In this document: positions 14,986 through 24,121 of the stretch, piece after piece
Position numbering within the stretch: the stretch's first letter is position 1
Layout: each line of letters opens with the position of its first letter
DNA from: DASVRZ01 sp038228695
GTDB lineage: Bacteria > Verrucomicrobiota > Verrucomicrobiia > Chthoniobacterales > DASVRZ01
Reading direction: 5' to 3'
DNA length: 38,637 bases
Assembly (NCBI GenBank): GCA_038228695.1
Contig: JBBRPA010000035.1
Span: forward strand, 1 to 38,637
Notes under the pieces: model-generated
Database searches by the model: none
Seen by the model: only the letters and a program-made list of their open reading frames with translations
Told to the model about the DNA's origin: nothing
Translations under genes and position numbers: made by a program

Positions 14986-15455
14986 CCCAGCAGCGCGACA
15001 GGTAGTTTGACAACCAGTTTGCGGAGCAGGCAAGGCGCGCCAACCGCAATTTTCGGCCGATGCGCTTCGCCGGGAACGAATATAACGAGATCGCCGAGAA
15101 CGAGAACGAGCGACGTTACAGGACCTTCATGAGGGGCAAATTTCTCCGTGTCGGAGTCCACCTTGTAAAGGGTCGGTTGCCCGAGGGTGGCGCGATCCGT
15201 TAAGTCGATGCCCTCGACGCCTTCGATCAGATATTGCAGATCGATAGTCGCAGGATGGTTTTCCCACGTGCAGAGTTCGCGGGCTTGCGTGGTGTAACCA
15301 TGGACATTGACAAACCAGCCCAGCTCGCCCAATTCGTGAATTCCTTCCCGGGCCTCGGAGGCCCGCTCTGAGATCCACGCGAGGGATCGCTCGAAAAGCG
15401 GCGACCGGAAAAGTGGCTGCCAAGCGGCTTGGCGTCGGAGGGGAGCGAGGAGCAT
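14982..15455 (-). CDS. YhcH/YjgK/YiaL (DUF386) family protein
   Basis: 157-aa cupin-like protein. It has the family's metal-site surroundings in the order ENHPATIDLQYLIEGVE and VIFVPGEAHRPKIAVG. Members include YhcH of the sialic-acid operon and the EbgC subunit of evolved beta-galactosidase, and are thought to handle sugar anomers or similar intermediates. Here it lies beside xylB (convergent) and downstream of the kinase-like gene (8 nt apart), so its substrate is uncertain. Position in the reverse-strand unit suggests co-transcription with the kinase-like gene. Confidence 0.85.
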   Translation of the reverse strand: MLLAPLRRQAAWQPLFRSPLFERSLAWISERASEAREGIHELGELGWFVNVHGYTTQARELCTWENHPATIDLQYLIEGVEGIDLTDRATLGQPTLYKVDSDTEKFAPHEGPVTSLVLVLGDLVIFVPGEAHRPKIAVGAPCLLRKLVVKLPVALLG

Positions 15456-15462
15456 CGGAATT

Positions 15463-17133
15463 TTATTGGATCACGCCGGGTTCGTTACTCAGCTGCAGCT
15501 TGTTTTTGTCGAGCAACTCCTTCGCTTCAACGTTCTCGGGCTCTGCCTTCAAAGCGGCCTGGAGATCGGTTTTCGCATCCGCTGGCGCTTTGGTGGCGAG
15601 GCGGGCTTTGGCGCGTCCGATCAGCGAAGCAACCCGAGTGGGCTCGATGATGAGGGCTTTGCTGAACTCAAGGGCGGCGTCGTTTGGTTTGTTATTGGCG
15701 AGCAGCGCGAGACCGCGGGCTTCGAGAAGCTCGGGCCAGTCGGATTGCAGGACAATGGCGAGTTCGTAGCTTTCCATCGCGCCGGATGGATTTCCCTCCG
15801 CCATCTTGGCCTGGCCTTCTTTTAGGAAATCGATCGCTCCGGAGTTGGGATTCAACGGAGTGGGTCTCGGCGTTGGCGCCGGAGCGGTCATGGTCTGTCG
15901 GTAAAGGTCCATGCTGGCTTTCGACGGAGTGAAGGTGTTACTGAGACGGTCGTTTAGGTCGAGGACCTCTTTGGTATCCGCGGCTTCGAGGGCTTTTTCG
16001 GCGATTTCAGCCTTGTAGCGCTCGGCTTCGAGGTGCCGTTCGGTGGTCAGATTGTGGAAAAAAATCAAGCCAATGATCAGCGGAGCGGCAATGAGGCTGG
16101 CGATCATGGCAAGCCGGTAGAGCGCCCGGCCTTTCGAGTTAACGGTGTCGGGGCTCCGGTTGTCGCGAGGTTTGTTCCGTTTCTGCGCCTTGAGTCGTTC
16201 CTGGTTCTGCGCCTCGGCTTGGGCGTGAACGAAGTCGATTTTCCCGGGCTCAAACTCCTCGTAGATATCGAGCTCTTGGAGCAAGGTCGAGAGCATGCGC
16301 GGTCGGTCCGTGGGCTCCGTTGCCAAGGTCGTGGGAAGCAATTTACGCCATTCGGGTGGCGCGTCGCCGAGGAGGGCATCAGCGGCTTCCCGGTCCAATT
16401 CACCGGCCGCATTGAGAGGAGGATTTCTGCCCGTGAAGAGTTGAAAAGCGACCGCGCCGTAGGCGTAGATGTCGTCCGCATGAGAGGGCGAGCTGCCTCT
16501 GAGGCGTTCCGGGCTTAGGCAGGCAATCTTCCAGACCAGATCGGGATTAATTTCCACATCACCTGGCTGCGGCAGCGGGGGATGAAAGCCAAAATCGGTG
16601 ATCTTCGCGGAACTGCGCCGCGTGGGGACGAGAATGTTGGCGGCGTTCAGGTTGCCGTGGACGATGAGGCATTTGTCGTGAGCTGCGGCGATGGCCGATC
16701 CGACAGTCTTCAAAATCGCCAGCGCCTGGGGCAGGGGAAGTTTTTTGCCCTCGAGAACGGAGATGGTCGCCAGGTTGGGCCCGGTTTCGTAGGTGCTGGA
16801 AAGTGCCAGCCAAGATCCCTCGTGGAAATACTCCATCGTGATGACGATATCAGGGTGGTTGAGAATGCGCAGACGGCGGAGGAAATCGCGCCAGATGGTG
16901 CGTTCCTCAGGCGATTCTTCCTCGGAGGCAGAACGGAAAAGTTTTAGCACCACATCGCGCCGGAAGCGTGGATCCTCGACCAACCAAGAGGAACTGCAGC
17001 GCCCGTCGCCAAGTTTGTTGAGAAGAATGAATCGTTTGAAAATCGTCGCACCCGCCTCAATGCGAGGTTCCTTCCGAACCAGTCGGGGACTGATCGGCTT
17101 GGGCAAATCGGAAATTTTTGGAACGAAATCCAT
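15463..17133 (-). CDS. Membrane-anchored Ser/Thr kinase-like protein with TPRs (probable pseudokinase)
   Basis: 556 aa. Residues 34-290 form a PknB-type kinase domain, with Gly loop LGDGRCSSSW (41-50), the ATP-binding lysine K64 in VVLKLF, and DFG at 180-182. The catalytic-loop HRD is HGN (159-161, HGNLNAAN), so the proton-accepting aspartate is missing while the metal-binding N166 is kept. A single membrane helix at 340-359 separates the cytoplasmic domain from a periplasmic part with a coiled-coil-like stretch (362-395), a Pro/Thr-rich linker, and about three TPR units (433-545). It could be a signalling scaffold or ATP sensor. Weak activity cannot be excluded. Confidence 0.85.
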   Translation of the reverse strand: MDFVPKISDLPKPISPRLVRKEPRIEAGATIFKRFILLNKLGDGRCSSSWLVEDPRFRRDVVLKLFRSASEEESPEERTIWRDFLRRLRILNHPDIVITMEYFHEGSWLALSSTYETGPNLATISVLEGKKLPLPQALAILKTVGSAIAAAHDKCLIVHGNLNAANILVPTRRSSAKITDFGFHPPLPQPGDVEINPDLVWKIACLSPERLRGSSPSHADDIYAYGAVAFQLFTGRNPPLNAAGELDREAADALLGDAPPEWRKLLPTTLATEPTDRPRMLSTLLQELDIYEEFEPGKIDFVHAQAEAQNQERLKAQKRNKPRDNRSPDTVNSKGRALYRLAMIASLIAAPLIIGLIFFHNLTTERHLEAERYKAEIAEKALEAADTKEVLDLNDRLSNTFTPSKASMDLYRQTMTAPAPTPRPTPLNPNSGAIDFLKEGQAKMAEGNPSGAMESYELAIVLQSDWPELLEARGLALLANNKPNDAALEFSKALIIEPTRVASLIGRAKARLATKAPADAKTDLQAALKAEPENVEAKELLDKNKLQLSNEPGVIQ

Positions 17134-17230
17134 GGGTCATCATCCTCCTAAAGACTCGGTCGAGCGATGTCAACTGCGACACCTTGCTATTTTTCTCGGA
17201 AGGAATAAACTCCAACTATTAGAATTTCTT

Positions 17231-18322
17231 ATGTCAGTCATAATTTCGGCAGAAACCACGATCAGTAAAGTGCTGGCCGGAGAGCGGATCTCCGGGGCGG
17301 AGGCGATGGAACTTTACCGATTGCCTCTCGCGGAATTGGGCTGGTTGGCTGACGAGCGGCGGCAGCAGCAGAAGGCGTTGGCTTATGGCGGACGCGGAAA
17401 CGAGATCGTGACCTACATCATCGATCGCAACATCAACTACACGAACGTTTGCAATGTTTACTGCAAATTCTGCGCCTTTTATCGGACGGAACGGGACGCC
17501 GATCACTACGTCCTGACCCATGACGAGATCGATGAAAAAATCGAAGAGCTGAGCGCGATCGGCGGAGTGCAAATCCTGATGCAGGGCGGGCACCATCCCA
17601 AGTTAGGGATTGATCATTATCTCGACCTGCTCCGTCATATTCGCGGGAAATTTCCCCATATTAACATCCACGCCTTCAGCCCCCCGGAGTTTAACCATTT
17701 TTCCCATGTCTTCGGTATGCCGCTGCGGGAGGTGATCTCGAAATTTAAGGAGGCAGGCCTTGGGTCAATTCCCGGTGGTGGTGGGGAAATCCTCGTTGAC
17801 CGCGTCCGCAACCGGATAGCGCCGCTCAAGTGTAATTCGGACCAATGGCTCGAAGTGATGGCCATCGCGCATGAACTTGGGCTGAACACCAGCGCGACGA
17901 TGATGTTTGGTCATGTCGAAACGGTAGAGGAACGGGTCGAACATTTGCAGCGGCTGCGCGATCAGCAGGATGACACCGGCGGGTTTACCGCGTTCATTTG
18001 TTGGACTTTTCAGCCAGAGAACACGGCGTTAAAAGCGGAGCCAGTCGGCAGCGCGGAATACCTGCGGATGCAGGCTCTGTCGCGGATTTTCCTCGATAAT
18101 TTCGAAAACGTGCAAAGTTCTTGGGTGACCCAAGGGCCGAAGATTGGCCAAATCGCCTTAAAATATGGTGCGAACGACTTCGGATCGGTCATGATGGAGG
18201 AAAACGTGGTCAGCAAAGCGGGCACCTCCTACCGGCTGGCGGTTGACGATATCCAGCGGCTGGTCACAGAGGCAGGTTACGAGGCGAGGGCCCGGGACAA
18301 CTGGTATCATCTGCTCGATTAG
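17231..18322 (+). CDS. mqnC: Cyclic dehypoxanthinyl futalosine synthase
   Basis: 363-aa radical-SAM enzyme of the futalosine route to menaquinone, which cyclises dehypoxanthinyl futalosine. The cluster motif CNVYCKFC gives C74, C78 and C81. NINYTNVC and CAFYRTERD around it, and the TIM-barrel elements GGVQILMQGGHHP and SATMMFGHVET, are typical of MqnC and separate it from MqnE and CofH. ATG 17231 gives the family N-terminus; the upstream open frame runs antisense through the kinase-like gene. It implies the organism respires with menaquinone made by the futalosine pathway. Other mqn genes are not in the window. Confidence 0.95.
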   Translation: MSVIISAETTISKVLAGERISGAEAMELYRLPLAELGWLADERRQQQKALAYGGRGNEIVTYIIDRNINYTNVCNVYCKFCAFYRTERDADHYVLTHDEIDEKIEELSAIGGVQILMQGGHHPKLGIDHYLDLLRHIRGKFPHINIHAFSPPEFNHFSHVFGMPLREVISKFKEAGLGSIPGGGGEILVDRVRNRIAPLKCNSDQWLEVMAIAHELGLNTSATMMFGHVETVEERVEHLQRLRDQQDDTGGFTAFICWTFQPENTALKAEPVGSAEYLRMQALSRIFLDNFENVQSSWVTQGPKIGQIALKYGANDFGSVMMEENVVSKAGTSYRLAVDDIQRLVTEAGYEARARDNWYHLLD

Positions 18323-18333
18323 AAGCCGCTAGG

Positions 18334-18367
18334 GCAAAGAAAAGACTGGTCACGCATTTTTCTTTGC
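18334..18367 (+). repeat. 10-bp hairpin downstream of mqnC
   Basis: GCAAAGAAAA (18334-18343) and TTTTCTTTGC (18358-18367) are perfect complements around a 14-nt loop that itself contains GACTGGTC. It starts 12 nt after the mqnC stop. The stem is AT-rich at the loop end and no long T-run follows, so it may be a weak terminator or a 3' stabiliser. Confidence 0.5.
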
Positions 18368-18446
18368 GAGAATCTCTTGACCGTCCGCGTCGTTTCTATC
18401 CAACTATAGCGCGTTTTCTGGTCCACCAGACGCTCAACAAAATCTT

Positions 18447-20741
18447 ATGACACCTATCCTGAAAGCCGTTGCCGCCATTTTCCTCATTCTGCTAACTGCG
18501 CTTCCCGCATTTTCGCAAACCGCACCCGTCGGTCCGACCGTCCAATCCATCGAGGTCCAATACGCAGGACCAGTAGCGATCAGCAAGGAGCGTATCCTCG
18601 CCAATGTTCGCACCACAGTTGGGAAGCCTTATTCCGAGGTCGTGGTCGAGGAGGACATCAAGAGTCTCTATCGCACCGGAGCTATCTCCAACGTCCGCAT
18701 GTTCGGCGAGCCGGCTGGAGGCAAAATCAAGGTGTTCATCGTCATCCAAGGCAAGGCAACGGTTAGCGAGGTAGTCATCGACGGTGGGGAAATCATTAAG
18801 CCCACGCGGATTCGCAAAGAAATTACGGCTAAGCCCGGAGCCGTTCTCAACGAGGAATCCCTCGAAGCCGATCGTCAAAAGATTATCGAACTCTACCAAA
18901 AGAAAGGCTATTCCGACATCGGCATCCAATACAAAACCGATCTGGACAGCAAAACCGGCAAAGCGCGCGTCACTTTCACCATCTCCGAGGGAGCCAAAAC
19001 AGAAATTGATCAGATCAATTTCGCGGGCAACACCGTTTTCAAAAAGAAACAAATCATTAAGGAGATGAAAACCAAGCCGAAGAACCTCCTCGCGTTCTTC
19101 AACAAGTCCGGTCAGATGAGCGCGAGTCAATTCGACGAAGATCTGCAAAAGATCAAGCTTCTCTACCAAAACGCGGGTTATCAAGACGTCAAAATTACCG
19201 ACTCACAAATTGTCCGGATGAGCACGAATAAGGTTAACCTCAACATCTCGATCTATGAAGGGCCGAAATACACCGTGCGCTCCCTTTCCATCGAGGGAAA
19301 CACGGTTGCCAATACCGAGCAGGTTCGTAGCATTTTGAAGATGAAGGAAGGTGCCGTTTTCGGTCCCGATCAGAGCCAAAAAGACATCAAGGCGATCGAA
19401 GACTCCTATGGCCGTCTTGGATATGCGGACATGAAAGTGGACCTCATCTCCACGCCTGCCGGCCCCGGATTACTCAATCTCCAGTATAAAATCGACGAGG
19501 GCGTCCAAAGTTACCTCGAACGCATCAACATTACTGGAAACACCCGCACGAAGGACAAAGTCCTCCGCCGCGAATTGATCCTCGCTCCGGGTGATGTTTA
19601 CGACACCGTCCGCGTAGACATCAGCAAGAAGCGTCTTGAGGGACTCGATTACTTCGAGAAAGTCGAAACGTATCCCACCGATACGCTCGTCCCCGGACGC
19701 AAAGACTTGAACGTCAACGTGGATGAAAAACGCACCGGCTCCCTGAATTTTGGCTTCGGCTTCAGTTCGATTGATTCGCTTCTCGGCTTCGCGGAAATCA
19801 CCCAGGGCAACTTCGATCTCGCCGGCTACCCGAACTTCACCGGCGCCGGCCAGAAATTTCGTCTCCGCCTGCAATATGGCGCGCGCCGCAAAGACTTTAT
19901 TTTGGGCCTGACCGAGCCTTACTTCATGGATCGCCAACTGGCCCTCGGCGGCGAAGTTTTCTATCGCGAGGCCGATTACCAAAGCACGGTCTATTCGCAG
20001 CGGAACTATGGTTTTTCCACCACGTTGCGTAAGCCGATCAACAATTTTACCCAAGCCAAGTTCGAATACCGCTTAGAAAACATCGGTATTTTTAACCTCG
20101 ACTCCAACGTCAGCGACGAAATTCGCGCGGAGGAGGGTGACAAACTCAAGAGCCAGATCGCGTTCACGCTGGTCAACGATACTCGTGATAGCCCAAAACT
20201 CACCCGCACCGGTCACAAAATCGAAGGTGATGTTCGTTACGCCGGTGGTATTCTCGGCGGCGACGTCGAAACCTACGGTTTCAACATCGAGGGGACACAG
20301 TATTTCTCCCTTCCTTGGGACATGATCTTCTTGATCAACGCCGAAATCGGCGTGGTCGATAGCTGGGGCAACGGCGACGTGCCGATCTTCGACCGTCTCT
20401 ACCTCGGCGGTGCGAACAGTCTGCGCGGATTCGATTACCGCGATGTGGGTCCAAAGGACTCGGTGGGCAATCCGCTTGGCGGACGCACGTTGGGCCATCT
20501 CACCTTGGAATACACTTTCCCGGTCGTGGAAAAAGTCCGCGGCGCATTCTTCTACGACACAGGTTTTGTCAGTTCCGATGCTTATGACTTTAACGGCGAC
20601 GTTAATTCCGACTTCGGCTTCGGTGTTCGTCTCGATCTCCCGATCGGTCCCATCCGGATCGACTACGGTATTCCGATCCAATCCGACACTTTCAATGACT
20701 CCGGCGGTAAATTTAACTTCAACGTCGGCTACCAATTTTGA
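18447..20741 (+). CDS. bamA: Outer-membrane assembly factor BamA
   Basis: 764-aa Omp85 protein that folds beta-barrel proteins into the outer membrane. There is a signal peptide at 1-23 (LILLTALPAFS), then five POTRA domains at about 31-102, 103-182, 183-274, 275-352 and 353-430, and a 16-strand barrel from about 431. The L6 loop motif RGF is at R660-F662 (NSLRGFDYRD), and the last residue is F in NFNVGYQF, the beta-signal. It heads the classic bamA-skp-lpxD order. The start ATG has no Shine-Dalgarno sequence. Confidence 0.97.
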   Translation: MTPILKAVAAIFLILLTALPAFSQTAPVGPTVQSIEVQYAGPVAISKERILANVRTTVGKPYSEVVVEEDIKSLYRTGAISNVRMFGEPAGGKIKVFIVIQGKATVSEVVIDGGEIIKPTRIRKEITAKPGAVLNEESLEADRQKIIELYQKKGYSDIGIQYKTDLDSKTGKARVTFTISEGAKTEIDQINFAGNTVFKKKQIIKEMKTKPKNLLAFFNKSGQMSASQFDEDLQKIKLLYQNAGYQDVKITDSQIVRMSTNKVNLNISIYEGPKYTVRSLSIEGNTVANTEQVRSILKMKEGAVFGPDQSQKDIKAIEDSYGRLGYADMKVDLISTPAGPGLLNLQYKIDEGVQSYLERINITGNTRTKDKVLRRELILAPGDVYDTVRVDISKKRLEGLDYFEKVETYPTDTLVPGRKDLNVNVDEKRTGSLNFGFGFSSIDSLLGFAEITQGNFDLAGYPNFTGAGQKFRLRLQYGARRKDFILGLTEPYFMDRQLALGGEVFYREADYQSTVYSQRNYGFSTTLRKPINNFTQAKFEYRLENIGIFNLDSNVSDEIRAEEGDKLKSQIAFTLVNDTRDSPKLTRTGHKIEGDVRYAGGILGGDVETYGFNIEGTQYFSLPWDMIFLINAEIGVVDSWGNGDVPIFDRLYLGGANSLRGFDYRDVGPKDSVGNPLGGRTLGHLTLEYTFPVVEKVRGAFFYDTGFVSSDAYDFNGDVNSDFGFGVRLDLPIGPIRIDYGIPIQSDTFNDSGGKFNFNVGYQF

Positions 20742-20802
20742 ACGTATTGACTTGCAATCAGTCTCAGTTCAAACGAAAAACCATCCCCGTTACTAACTAT
20801 CA

Positions 20803-21432
20803 ATGAAAAAATACCTCACCCTAACTCTCGCAGCTCTGTCCATGGCTTTTGCCTCGAACGCGTCTGCTGAACTCAAAGTCGGCACTGTCGACATGAACAA
20901 AGTCTTCCAAGGTTACTACAAGACTAAGGACGCTGAAACCAAGATCAACGACGCTCGCGCCGCAGCTAAAAAAGAGCTCGACGACCGCATCGAAGGCTAC
21001 AAAAAGCTCATCGACGAAATCAACAAGCTCAACGATGAGCTCAAGAAAACCGAGCTGAGCAACGACACCAAGGAGCAAAAAGCCAAGACCCGCGACGAAA
21101 AAATTAATGACGCCAAGGGCATGGAAAAAGACGTCAACGATTTCCGCGTGACTCGCGAGAAGCAACTCCAAGACCAAGCCGTGCGCATGCGTAATGGCAT
21201 CGTCGAAGAGATTAACAAACTCATCCAAGATAAGGTTGCTGGGGAAAACTACGACATCGTTTTCGACCGCTCTGGAGCCAGCTTGAACAGCGTTCCATTC
21301 TTGCTCTATGCCCGCGACACCTACGACTTCAGCCAGACGATCATCGACACGCTGAACAAAGGTCAAGCCGCTGCTGCTCCTGCTGCTCCTGCTGCCTCAC
21401 CGGCCGCGGAGAAAAAACCCGCCAAGAAATAA
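20803..21432 (+). CDS. skp: Periplasmic chaperone OmpH/Skp
   Basis: 209-aa exported chaperone that holds unfolded outer-membrane proteins. It has a signal peptide at 1-22 (ALSMAFASNASA). The core starts LKVGTVDMNKVFQGYYKTK, and a long charged coiled coil covers about residues 40-135, giving the tentacle helices of the Skp trimer. The C-terminus has an unusual Ala/Pro-rich, Lys-ended tail (AAAPAAPAASPAAEKKPAKK) beyond the family core. It lies 61 nt after bamA and before lpxD, the conserved arrangement, with a terminator-like hairpin after it. Confidence 0.93.
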   Translation: MKKYLTLTLAALSMAFASNASAELKVGTVDMNKVFQGYYKTKDAETKINDARAAAKKELDDRIEGYKKLIDEINKLNDELKKTELSNDTKEQKAKTRDEKINDAKGMEKDVNDFRVTREKQLQDQAVRMRNGIVEEINKLIQDKVAGENYDIVFDRSGASLNSVPFLLYARDTYDFSQTIIDTLNKGQAAAAPAAPAASPAAEKKPAKK

Positions 21433-21458
21433 TCGCACTTTCAACTTTTAACCGGATC

Positions 21459-21490
21459 GGGCAGCCTCTCTAGGCTGCCCTTTCTGTTTA
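21459..21490 (+). terminator. Terminator/attenuator between skp and lpxD
   Basis: GGGCAGCCT (21459-21467), loop CTCT, AGGCTGCCC (21472-21480) form a perfect 9-bp stem followed by TTTCTGTTTATT. The T-tract is interrupted, so it may terminate only part of the transcripts and lower lpxD expression relative to bamA-skp. Confidence 0.75.
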
Positions 21491-21494
21491 TTCC

Positions 21495-22529
21495 ATGAAC
21501 CTAAGCGTAAACGAAATCACTTCCCTCATTGGCGGTTCTTTGCTCGCCGGCAACGGCGAACACCGCATCTCTGGCGTCGCTTCCCTTGTCGAGGCGCAAC
21601 CGTCCGACCTCGCGTTTTTCGCCAACCCCAAGTATCTCCCCGACCTCAAGGCCACCCTCGCTGGCGCGGTGCTCGTCCGCCCGGACGTGGAGATCACCAT
21701 TCCCGGCGCGCTCCTCGCCGTTGAAAATCCCTCCCTCGCCTTTACCACCATCATGGCGAAATTTCGCCCCGAGCCCCCCTCGTGGCCTCGTGGGATTCAT
21801 CCTCGCGCCGTTATCGGGGAAAATTGCCAGATCGACCCCACCGCTTCCATCCAGCCGAACGCCGTTCTCGAACCCGGTGTCATCATCGGCGCAGGCACGG
21901 TCATCGGGGCCAACGTTTACATCGGGCATGGCAGCGCGTTGGGCGCGAATTGCCTGATCTATCCGAACGTGACCATCCGCGAGCGCAGCCAAATCGGGCA
22001 TCGCGTCATTATCCACAGCGGCGCAGTGATCGGTTCCGACGGTTACGGTTTTGAAATGAACGATGGCCGGCACCAAAAAATCCCTCAAATTGGCATCGTC
22101 CAACTCGACGACGATGTCGAAATCGGTGCTAATACCACCATCGATCGCGCCCGTTTCGGTCGCACTTGGATTGGCGAAGGCACTAAAATCGATAATCTCG
22201 TCCAGATCGCCCACAACGTCGTCATCGGCAAACACTGCCTAATCATCGCTCAAGTTGGCATCTCGGGAAGCACCCAACTGGGCAACTACGTCATCGTCGC
22301 CGGGGGCGCGGGCATCGTCGGCCACGTCAAAATTGGCGACCAAGCCATCATCGCGGCTAAAGCCGGCATTAGCAAAAGCGTGCCCGCCGGCGCGAAATGG
22401 ATGGGCTACTACGCCGAGCCAGCGAAGGACATGGTCGAAAAATTGGCCTGCCTCAGTCGGCTTCCCAAGCTCTTCGACCGCGTTAAAATCCTCGAAAAAT
22501 CGCAGTCCGGCGACCTGCCGAAAGCCTGA
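21495..22529 (+). CDS. lpxD: UDP-3-O-acylglucosamine N-acyltransferase
   Basis: 344-aa lipid A biosynthesis enzyme that adds the N-linked 3-hydroxyacyl chain to UDP-3-O-acyl-glucosamine. The N-terminal uridine-binding domain is at about 1-100, followed by a left-handed beta-helix of hexapeptide repeats from about 105 to 300 (IGAGTVIGANVYIG and similar). The catalytic histidine is H240 in QIAHNVVIG, matching H239 of E. coli LpxD. Its presence shows that the cell makes lipid A. It begins 14 nt after the skp terminator hairpin. Confidence 0.96.
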   Translation: MNLSVNEITSLIGGSLLAGNGEHRISGVASLVEAQPSDLAFFANPKYLPDLKATLAGAVLVRPDVEITIPGALLAVENPSLAFTTIMAKFRPEPPSWPRGIHPRAVIGENCQIDPTASIQPNAVLEPGVIIGAGTVIGANVYIGHGSALGANCLIYPNVTIRERSQIGHRVIIHSGAVIGSDGYGFEMNDGRHQKIPQIGIVQLDDDVEIGANTTIDRARFGRTWIGEGTKIDNLVQIAHNVVIGKHCLIIAQVGISGSTQLGNYVIVAGGAGIVGHVKIGDQAIIAAKAGISKSVPAGAKWMGYYAEPAKDMVEKLACLSRLPKLFDRVKILEKSQSGDLPKA

Positions 22530-22567
22530 TTGCATTTCCCGCCGACCTTCTCCATCGTTTTCGCTCA

Positions 22568-24097
22568 ATGAAAATCCAGCGCGCCCTGCTTTCTGTATCC
22601 GACAAAACCGGCCTTGTGCCCTTTGCCAAAAAACTGGCAGAACTCGGCATCGAACTCGTCTCCACCGGCGGCACCGCCACCCTTTTGCGCGCCGAAGGTA
22701 TCCCCTGCAAGGATGTCTCCGACCTGACCAAATTTCCCGAGATGATGCACGGTCGGGTAAAAACCCTTCACCCGAAGATCCACGGCGGCCTGCTTTTTGT
22801 GCGCGACAACGAGCAGCACGTCAAAGAAGCCGCCTCTGCTGGCATCGAGCCGATCGACCTCGTCGTGGTCAACCTTTACCCGTTCGAGGAAACCGTCGCT
22901 AAACCCGACGTCACGCTCGAACAAGCCATCGAGCAAATCGATATTGGCGGACCTTCCATGCTCCGGAGTGCAGCAAAAAACTACCGCTTTGTTACCGTTG
23001 TCACCGATGTGGCGGATTACGAAACGGTTCTTGCCGAACTCGCTGAAAACGACGGCGACACCACCCTCAGCCTCCGCGAGAAACTAGCCATCAAAGTTTT
23101 TCAACTCACCGCCCGCTACGACCAGATGATCTCCACCTTCCTGAATCGCGAACAGGAATGCGGCACGAATTTTTCCCTCTCGCTTCCACTCACCCAGCGG
23201 CTGCGCTACGGCGAAAACCCGCACCAAGAGGCTGCGCTTTACGGTCATTTCAACGACCATTTTTCCCAACTTCACGGGAAGGAACTCTCCTACAACAACA
23301 TCCTCGACATCAGCGCTGCCGGACGTCTCATCCTCGAGTTTAACGAGCCCACCGTCGCCATCCTCAAGCACACGAACCCCTGCGGCGTTGGCACCGATCC
23401 CGACCTGCGCGAGGCCTGGCTAAAGGCGTTCGCCACCGATAAGCAGGCTCCGTTTGGCGGTGTCATCATCACCAACCGCCCGCTCACCGAGGCGCTCGCC
23501 CGGGCCATTAGCGAAATTTTCAGCGAAGTCATTATTGCTCCCGATTTCGAGCCCGAAGCCCGTGCGCTGCTCCAAAAAAAGAAAAATCTCCGCCTCATGC
23601 GCATGGCCGACGTGCCTCACGGGGGGGCGCATGAACTCGATTACCGTGCCGTCATGGGCGGCGTCCTCGTGCAGGACGTGGACCGCGGCAGTTTCTCTGG
23701 CATGGAGGAAAAAGTCGTCACCGGCCGTCCTCCGACGATGGACGAAATGAAAGCGATGGCTTTCGGTTGGAAAATCGTCAAACACGTCAAATCCAACGCC
23801 ATCGTTTATGCCGCGAAAGACCGCACCCTCGGGATCGGTGCCGGGCAAATGTCCCGCGTGGATAGCAGTCGCATCGCGGTCTGGAAAGCGGGTGAGGCGG
23901 GGCTATCGCTCAAAGGCAGCGCCGTCTGCAGTGACGCTTTTTTTCCATTTTCCGACGGCCTCCTTGCCGCCGCCGAAGCCGGTGCCACGTGCGCCATCCA
24001 ACCAGGTGGTTCCGTTCGCGATGCCGAAGTCATCGCCGCGGCCGATGAGAAAAAAATGGCGATGGTCTTCACCGGCATCCGCCATTTCCGGCACTAG
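22568..24097 (+). CDS. purH: Bifunctional AICAR transformylase / IMP cyclohydrolase
   Basis: 509-aa enzyme for the last two steps of de novo IMP synthesis. The N-terminal MGS-like IMP cyclohydrolase domain (about 1-195) has STGGTATLL and the HGRVKTLHPKIHGGLL block. The AICAR transformylase domain (about 200-509) has LRYGENPHQ and ILKHTNPCGVG with catalytic K267 and H268. SDAFFPFSDGL and the end GIRHFRH are standard. It is 38 nt after lpxD. It is convergent with the osmC-like gene. Confidence 0.97.
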   Translation: MKIQRALLSVSDKTGLVPFAKKLAELGIELVSTGGTATLLRAEGIPCKDVSDLTKFPEMMHGRVKTLHPKIHGGLLFVRDNEQHVKEAASAGIEPIDLVVVNLYPFEETVAKPDVTLEQAIEQIDIGGPSMLRSAAKNYRFVTVVTDVADYETVLAELAENDGDTTLSLREKLAIKVFQLTARYDQMISTFLNREQECGTNFSLSLPLTQRLRYGENPHQEAALYGHFNDHFSQLHGKELSYNNILDISAAGRLILEFNEPTVAILKHTNPCGVGTDPDLREAWLKAFATDKQAPFGGVIITNRPLTEALARAISEIFSEVIIAPDFEPEARALLQKKKNLRLMRMADVPHGGAHELDYRAVMGGVLVQDVDRGSFSGMEEKVVTGRPPTMDEMKAMAFGWKIVKHVKSNAIVYAAKDRTLGIGAGQMSRVDSSRIAVWKAGEAGLSLKGSAVCSDAFFPFSDGLLAAAEAGATCAIQPGGSVRDAEVIAAADEKKMAMVFTGIRHFRH

Positions 24098-24121
24098 TTT
24101 CTAGCTAGTTCGTAAGTTCGG

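Noticed and set aside
16793..17230. Upstream extension of the mqnC frame
   Set aside because: It is antisense to the N-terminal kinase domain, and MqnC proteins begin near the ATG at 17231.
18360..18446. TTGACC...TATAGC as a bamA promoter
   Set aside because: The spacing is about 22 nt, too long for a sigma70-type promoter, and no better -10 box fits the -35.
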